Source: Alphaproteobacteria bacterium (GTDB lineage Bacteria > Pseudomonadota > Alphaproteobacteria > RF32 > CAG-239). From it: a DNA stretch of 8,681 nt. Below are positions 4,314-8,681 of this stretch, one piece after another. Within the stretch, counting starts at the first letter, position 1. Every line of letters begins with the position of its first letter. A model generated the notes under the pieces. The model did no database searches, was not told where the DNA came from, and was given only the letters and a program-made list of their open reading frames with translations. A program made the position numbers and the translations under genes. The stretch covers positions 1 to 8,681 of the forward strand of contig DPKR01000068.1 in the NCBI GenBank assembly GCA_003542415.1, given 5' to 3'.

Positions 4314-6386
4314 TTACAGAACCTTCAAAAGTTCACTTGCTAAATCAAGCTTATACACTTTTTGATTTTTCGGATTTTGCTCGTATTTTTCCTCCAATTC
4401 AAAAGCAAAAATATTGGCCTGCTCGACCTCGAACTCTTTTGATTTGCTAATGGTTGAAGCGTTTGTCTTTAAGTATTTATACAAACTTACAAGCTCTTGT
4501 TCTTTGTTTTTAATCAAACCGTTTTTAGCAGAAAAACGTGCTGAATATTCTAATATAACATACACGGTTATTGCTAAAAGCAAAGCGCTGATGAAGTGAA
4601 CATAAACACTAAGCAACAAAATTGTAAGAACAACAAATATACCTGCCAAAATTTTAACACTCAGCCGCACCCATCTTTTTGCAAAATTATAGCGTAAAAT
4701 CCACAAATAAAAAGTAAGCGTTATCACTGCCGAAATTAAAATCAGCATTGTTTCAAGCGGATTGATGGCAATGTAGGAAACAGCAACCAATGTTAAAACC
4801 AACATTGAAATGCTGAATAAGAGATACCACATGTTTAAGCGCATGGTTAAAAACTTGAAATATCTTTGAACATAAGATTCATGTTTTTTGAGTGCACGGT
4901 CGAATTTTAACCTGTTTTTAGGAGTTATGTCCACTGAAGTTTCTGATTTGCCAAACAAAATATTCATTACTATTTTCAAACCAACCGGTAATTTCTTTAA
5001 ACTATCCGTTTTTTTGATCAAAGTATATGTTTTTCCTTCTTCTTTGATATCCAAAACCTTATAGCGCACCAAATCAAGCAGTGCGGAAACAAATGAGCGT
5101 TTATCATATATGCCTTTTAGAATATATCTGCTCAAGGGCGCCGTTTGTTTGAAACGAACGTTTAGGCGAGATTTGTTTTCTTGAATATATTTCCATGATA
5201 AAAGATATGAAACAAAAATAACCGCAAAGCCCAGCAATGTGAACAAAACATCGCCATAATCGGTAATAAACCAAACAAATCGTTGACCTAAACTCGGTGT
5301 GTCGAAAATGGCTTTATCAAGCGAAACTAAGATGTGCATTCCCTCATTGCTGGCAAGCGGAATAAGAGATGCAAAACCCAGTGCGTTTTGGCTTAAATGC
5401 ACAATAACCGTTCGATTGACAATCAAATTATCAGGCGCACCAGACATAGCAAGCTGCGACATAAAGTTACGGCCATCCGGAATTGATACAATAGCATTTG
5501 CAGATGCAACCACAAGATTCGGATAGCTGCCTGCGATATCAGTATAAAACTCTGTGAACTGATCATAATACCATAATTTACGATCAAGAAGATATTTAAA
5601 ACGATATGTATATACACCAGGCTCTAATTCATATTTTTCTTTAGGTGTGAACAAAATCGTATTACCAATTTCTTGTAATTTATATCCTATTTCTTTTCCG
5701 TTTAATGTGACAGATAAAAGATCAACATCTATTTTCTTTTTAACATTTCCACGTGAATTTGTGTATTTCGGCATTGTTTTGATCAGCCCGTTTTTCAACT
5801 TTTCACCGTTTGCAACAACAACAACATCTTCTTCAACCTCAATTAGACCAGTCGGCAAAATGTTAAATGACGATAAAAGATAAGGAATATGCTCACGAGC
5901 GGGTGCTAAAATGATATTGCCGTTTGGCAAACGAACACGTACAACAGATATATCGATATTTTCATTGCGCGATGTTGTGGGATTGTTTAATTGTTCATAA
6001 AAAACCGTATCGGGTGAAAATTCTGCCTGAGGCGCATTTAAGCGATCAAGCATTTGATCATATATTTTTTCAAAGGCAGATTTTTTTTGTTCTTGTATCT
6101 GCTTGATATATTCCGTGCTATGCTGAACATCCATTGAATTTGCTTTATTCAAATCTCCCAAATCAGAAGCATCACTTACAACAGCCGTTTGAAAACGCTT
6201 CCTAAAAAAGGCACGAACCTCTTCAATATTTTTGGGGTCGGGCAACCCCTCCGGCGTAAGCTGTTCTAGGGGCTTTGGCTCAGCTGATTGGTGCGCCGCT
6301 TCTTCAATATTTGAAACTGCGGCGGACAAGTTACGAGAAAACGACAGACAAAGTATGAAACATATTGCAAGAAAAAGTTTTTTCAT
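4314..6386 (-). CDS. DUF2207-family membrane protein
   Basis: A 690-residue predicted inner-membrane protein of unknown role. The start is ATG at 6386: AAAGGA (complement of 6395-6400) lies 8 bases before it, and the protein then opens with a clean signal peptide (MKKLFLAICFILCLSFSRNLSAA). An upstream in-frame ATG at 6419 would bury that signal. Residues 24-140 are charged, with a possible coiled coil near 90-118, and match nothing I know. Residues about 145-360 form the periplasmic DUF2207 domain, with an NILPTGLIEVEEDVVV strand pair (175-190) and the typical YRFKYLLDRKLWYYD (261-275) and FYTDIAGSYPN (280-290). One membrane span follows at about 378-398. A cytoplasmic helical part has PLSRYILKGIYDKR and a SFVSALLDLVRYKVLDI segment, as in the family. 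Four more spans lie at about 518-540, 543-565, 575-595 and 596-614, and a cytoplasmic tail ends the protein. It is monocistronic and divergent from the glmU-like gene. Confidence 0.85.
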   Translation of the reverse strand: MKKLFLAICFILCLSFSRNLSAAVSNIEEAAHQSAEPKPLEQLTPEGLPDPKNIEEVRAFFRKRFQTAVVSDASDLGDLNKANSMDVQHSTEYIKQIQEQKKSAFEKIYDQMLDRLNAPQAEFSPDTVFYEQLNNPTTSRNENIDISVVRVRLPNGNIILAPAREHIPYLLSSFNILPTGLIEVEEDVVVVANGEKLKNGLIKTMPKYTNSRGNVKKKIDVDLLSVTLNGKEIGYKLQEIGNTILFTPKEKYELEPGVYTYRFKYLLDRKLWYYDQFTEFYTDIAGSYPNLVVASANAIVSIPDGRNFMSQLAMSGAPDNLIVNRTVIVHLSQNALGFASLIPLASNEGMHILVSLDKAIFDTPSLGQRFVWFITDYGDVLFTLLGFAVIFVSYLLSWKYIQENKSRLNVRFKQTAPLSRYILKGIYDKRSFVSALLDLVRYKVLDIKEEGKTYTLIKKTDSLKKLPVGLKIVMNILFGKSETSVDITPKNRLKFDRALKKHESYVQRYFKFLTMRLNMWYLLFSISMLVLTLVAVSYIAINPLETMLILISAVITLTFYLWILRYNFAKRWVRLSVKILAGIFVVLTILLLSVYVHFISALLLAITVYVILEYSARFSAKNGLIKNKEQELVSLYKYLKTNASTISKSKEFEVEQANIFAFELEEKYEQNPKNQKVYKLDLASELLKVL

Positions 6387-6426
6387 AAAATTGATCCTTT
6401 GTATTAACATTTCCGACACATTTGTT

Positions 6427-6454
6427 ATTATATACTCCAGTTATTAAAAGTTAA
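6427..6454 (-). promoter_or_regulatory. Promoter of the DUF2207 gene
   Basis: On the minus strand, TATAAT (complement of 6427-6432, 6 of 6) is preceded after 16 bases by TTAACT (complement of 6449-6454, 4 of 6). Transcription would start near 6420, about 35 bases before the ATG at 6386. Its -10 overlaps the candidate -10 of the divergent gene. Confidence 0.6.
6431..6436 (+). promoter_or_regulatory. Candidate -10 element of the GlmU-like operon
   Basis: TATACT (5 of 6) lies 45 bases before the ATG at 6482 in the 95-base divergent spacer. No good -35 is present at 16-18 bases upstream, so this is tentative. It overlaps the minus-strand -10 by two bases. Confidence 0.35.
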
Positions 6455-6481
6455 TAAAAATTTTTAAAGAAAGGCCTACTT

Positions 6482-7204
6482 ATGAACAACAAAATTGCTG
6501 CTGTTATTTTGGGTGCCGGAAAAGGCACGCGTATGAAATCGGATTTGCCTAAAGTGATGATGCCGGTTAAGGGAAAATCGATGATTAAGCGAATCATTGA
6601 CACATTAGAAGATTTGAAAGCCGATGAAATTGTGACCGTTATTTCACCTGACGGAGAGATTGTTAAAAAAGAAGTTGCGCCTTATAAAACTTGTGTTCAG
6701 GATCAGCAACTCGGAACGGGGCACGCCGTGAACTGTGCACGCGAGCTCTTAAAAGGCTTTGATGGCACCGTTTTGGTGATTTTCGGCGACACACCGCTCA
6801 TTACAAAAGAAACTTTTTTGCGCTCGGCACAAAAAGTGCACGAAGGTTTTGCCGTTGTCGTTTTGGGTTTTAAGCCGCAAGATGCTGCGCGTTACGGCAG
6901 GCTCAAGATGAACGGCAATGAGCTTGAAAAGATTGTGGAATATAAAGATGCAACCGACGATGAGCGCGCTATTGATTTTTGCAACTCCGGTTGCATGGCC
7001 TTTAACGGAAAATATCTGTTTGAAATTTTAGCAAAAATCAAGCATAATAATGCCGCCGGCGAATATTATTTGACTGATGCAGTCGAAATTGCGCGCAAAA
7101 TGGGGCTTAAATGCACCGCTATTGAAGGCAAACCCGAAGAAGTTGCAAGTGCAAACACACGTGAAGAACTTGCGCTCTTGGAAAGCTATTTGGAGAAACG
7201 TTAA
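6482..7204 (+). CDS. GlmU-like N-acetylglucosamine-1-phosphate uridylyltransferase, single domain
   Basis: A 240-residue nucleotidyltransferase that matches the N-terminal half of GlmU, which makes UDP-GlcNAc from UTP and GlcNAc-1-phosphate in the cytoplasm for peptidoglycan and lipid A. The diagnostic motifs are present: LGAGKGTRM (10-18), LPKVMMPV with Lys24, QQLGTGHA (75-82), FGDTPLI with metal-ligand Asp103, RYGRL (137-141), IVEYKDAT (151-158), CNSG (167-170), GEYYLTD (193-199) and a C-terminal N-T-R (225-227) at the second metal-ligand Asn. The protein stops at the end of this domain. The left-handed beta-helix acetyltransferase half of typical GlmU (about 450 residues in all) is missing, and no frameshifted remnant follows, because the next gene starts 1 base after the stop. 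A GAAAGG Shine-Dalgarno ends 7 bases before the ATG. It heads a three-gene operon. A related enzyme acting on another sugar phosphate is possible. Confidence 0.85.
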   Translation: MNNKIAAVILGAGKGTRMKSDLPKVMMPVKGKSMIKRIIDTLEDLKADEIVTVISPDGEIVKKEVAPYKTCVQDQQLGTGHAVNCARELLKGFDGTVLVIFGDTPLITKETFLRSAQKVHEGFAVVVLGFKPQDAARYGRLKMNGNELEKIVEYKDATDDERAIDFCNSGCMAFNGKYLFEILAKIKHNNAAGEYYLTDAVEIARKMGLKCTAIEGKPEEVASANTREELALLESYLEKR

Positions 7205-7205
7205 A

Positions 7206-7664
7206 ATGTTTCAGTTTTTGAAAAAACATCTTTTTTGGATTGTGTGCGGAGGGATTTTTGCCCTTTATTTTGCGTTTTTGGCGATTATCTTTTTTGCACC
7301 GCGTGCAGACAGATTGGAACGCGGGTTTATTCCCTGTACGCACCAATTGATGGACAAGCTTTATGCCTGCCACGAAAAGAAAAGCATTTGGTGCCAAGCC
7401 AAAGCCATTGTTCAAAACAATGCCTGCGATTTTAAGGTGATGAAGGACGGCTTTAACGCATGGCTTGAGGGGCGCCAAGAAACACCCTATGCCAACTATT
7501 ATTTTGAGCCTGTCTTAGACAAGGAAATTGAGCCTGATGATGAAGAACTCAAAGCTTTCTATTTAGAACACCAAAATATTGTTCAAGAAATGGAAGAGCT
7601 AAACAAAAAAGGAATTGAACTTGAAATGCAATTAGAGGAAAAGAAAAATGACGAAATCAAATAA
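7206..7664 (+). CDS. Small membrane-anchored protein with twin CX10C motif
   Basis: A 152-residue protein that I do not recognise. It has a short cytoplasmic N-terminus (MFQFLKKH), one membrane span (about 9-31) and a periplasmic part if the positive-inside rule holds. Just after the membrane lie four cysteines at Cys44, Cys55, Cys63 and Cys74. The spacing is C-x10-C, x7, C-x10-C, within a sequence likely to be two helices (PCTHQLMDKLYACHEKK and IWCQAKAIVQNNACDF). This could form a helical hairpin closed by two disulfides. Residues about 110-152 are highly charged and probably a coiled coil. ATG 7206 is 1 base after the glmU-like stop and is preceded by GGAG inside that gene's last codons; a longer reading frame from 7077 overlaps the upstream gene and is rejected. 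Its 3' end overlaps the next gene by 17 bases, so the three genes are translationally linked. Confidence 0.8.
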   Translation: MFQFLKKHLFWIVCGGIFALYFAFLAIIFFAPRADRLERGFIPCTHQLMDKLYACHEKKSIWCQAKAIVQNNACDFKVMKDGFNAWLEGRQETPYANYYFEPVLDKEIEPDDEELKAFYLEHQNIVQEMEELNKKGIELEMQLEEKKNDEIK

Positions 7665-8681
7665 TTTGCCCGCATGGGATTTGAGCGATTTATATAAAGG
7701 TCTTGATGATCCGCAAATTGAAAAAGACTTGAGCCGATATAAGAAAAATGCACTTGCTTTGCAAAAAAAGTTTAAGGGCAAGCTTGAAAAATTATCTGCC
7801 GAAGAATTTTTGAGCGCTTTAAAACTCTTGGAAAAAAATTCTGTTTTGGGCGGAAGATTGGGCGGATTTGCATATCTTAATATGTCAACGCAGATGAAAA
7901 ATCCCAAAGCCATGATTTTTTATCAAAATATATCAGAAAAACTGACAGACTTTGCAAAACCCACCGTTTTCTTTTCGTTAGAGCTCAACAAATTGCCCGA
8001 ATCAAAAATAAATGAGTGGTTCAAAAACGAAAAAGTTGCTTTTTATAAACCGTTTATCAAACGCGTGCGCAAATATAAAAAATATGAACTTTCTGAAGAA
8101 GTTGAAGAAGTTTTGCTCGAAAAATCGGTGACATCATCTGAAGCATGGGTCAGGCTCTATGAAGAGACATCTTCAAGACTCACATACACCGTTGACGGCA
8201 AAAAATATAATGATGCCGAAATTTCAAAACTGCTTTTGGATAAGAGCGCTGATGTACGCCACAAGGCAGGAGCAGAATTAAACCGTGTTGCTAAAGAAAA
8301 TGCGCCACTCTTTACACTGATTTATAATATGGTCATCAAGGACAAAGCTATTGAGGACAATAAGCGCGGGTTCAAAAAGCCTGTTTCAGCTCGCAACATG
8401 GCCGAAGATGTGAGAGATGAGGTTGTTGATACGCTCTCTCAAACCGTTAAAGATAATTATAAAAATATTGCCCACCGCTTTTATAAGCTCAAAGCCAAAT
8501 GGCTTGGTTTGAAAAAAATCAGTTATTGGGACAGAAATGCACCCCTGCCCTTTTCTGCTGACGCAACATACACTTGGGATGAGGCCGTTAAAACCGTTTT
8601 GAACGGTTATGAAAAATTTTCGCCGGACTTGAAGAAAATTGCCGAAGACTTTTTCAAAAACAACTGGATTGATGTGCCGCC
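7648..8681 (+). CDS. pepF: M3-family oligoendopeptidase (PepF type), N-terminal part, runs off window
   Basis: The frame is open from ATG 7648 to the window end (344 codons and 2 bases). AGGAAAAG before the ATG is a good Shine-Dalgarno. The product is a cytoplasmic zinc oligopeptidase that cleaves short peptides. The sequence opens with LPAWDLSDLYKGLDDP, the typical W-D-L-x-x-L-Y start of this family. A long alpha-helical N-terminal region follows, with a GGFAYLNMSTQ segment (71-81). Residues around 175-200 (SSRLTYTVDGKKY) give the short sheet that normally follows. The segment near 290 reads ISYWDRNAPLPF, as in alphaproteobacterial PepF-like proteins, where it lies shortly before the catalytic part. 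The HExxH zinc motif should lie not far downstream and is not in the window, so activity cannot be judged. It overlaps the upstream gene by 17 bases. Confidence 0.88.
   Translation, partial: MTKSNNLPAWDLSDLYKGLDDPQIEKDLSRYKKNALALQKKFKGKLEKLSAEEFLSALKLLEKNSVLGGRLGGFAYLNMSTQMKNPKAMIFYQNISEKLTDFAKPTVFFSLELNKLPESKINEWFKNEKVAFYKPFIKRVRKYKKYELSEEVEEVLLEKSVTSSEAWVRLYEETSSRLTYTVDGKKYNDAEISKLLLDKSADVRHKAGAELNRVAKENAPLFTLIYNMVIKDKAIEDNKRGFKKPVSARNMAEDVRDEVVDTLSQTVKDNYKNIAHRFYKLKAKWLGLKKISYWDRNAPLPFSADATYTWDEAVKTVLNGYEKFSPDLKKIAEDFFKNNWIDVP

Noticed and set aside
4314..6419. Longer form of the DUF2207 protein starting at 6419
   Set aside because: The downstream ATG at 6386 has a good Shine-Dalgarno and places the signal peptide at the N-terminus.
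7077..7205. N-terminal extension of the CX10C protein into the glmU-like gene
   Set aside because: It would overlap 128 bases of a conserved gene in another frame; ATG 7206 has GGAG upstream and a sensible membrane-anchor start.
1..8681. CRISPR arrays, tRNA or rRNA genes, insertion sequences
   Set aside because: No regularly spaced repeats, cloverleaf-like sequence, rRNA-like stretch, terminal inverted repeats or transposase-like products were seen on either strand.

Overview
The window looks like a piece of chromosome from an AT-rich Gram-negative bacterium. Kdo activation (KdsB) implies lipopolysaccharide, and two lipoprotein signal peptides imply an outer-membrane cell plan. The GltX C-terminus, the KdsB and the PepF-type peptidase resemble alphaproteobacterial versions. 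My best guess is a host-associated or gut alphaproteobacterium; this is inference from family resemblance, not from a marker gene. No rRNA, tRNA, CRISPR array, transposase or integrase was found.

Layout. (1) 1-1492: the end of gltX (glutamyl-tRNA synthetase, cut by the window edge), then kdsB 11 bases later with a clear Shine-Dalgarno, closed by a strong intrinsic terminator. (2) About 1500-4300: an accessory block of three self-contained transcription units on the + strand. The first has a near-consensus promoter and three tandem genes (1590-3054) for small soluble proteins. They are diverged paralogues of one family that I do not recognise. The second is a small lipoprotein (3179-3484). The third is a larger lipoprotein (3610-4257) with a Cys-Glu-Lys-Glu-Asp start to the mature protein and an internal duplication. 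Each unit ends in its own hairpin terminator. (3) 4314-6386, minus strand: a 690-residue DUF2207-type membrane protein, convergent with the last lipoprotein and sharing a bidirectional terminator with it. (4) 6482-8681, plus strand: a tightly packed operon of a GlmU-like uridylyltransferase lacking the acetyltransferase half, a small membrane-anchored protein with twin CX10C cysteine pairs, and the first 344 codons of an M3-family oligoendopeptidase.

How it fits together. KdsB and the GlmU-like enzyme both make activated sugars for the envelope. The DUF2207 protein, the two lipoproteins and the CX10C protein are also envelope proteins. The least explained part is the 1590-3054 triplet. Its members share a collinear N-terminal Y-x-P-V-x-[VL]-K motif and a C-terminal F-[ED]-A-x-x-F-F core. 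All three genes, and the 3610 lipoprotein gene, lack a good Shine-Dalgarno, while every other gene whose start lies in the window has one. This sets them apart and makes a foreign, possibly Bacteroidetes-like, origin worth testing.
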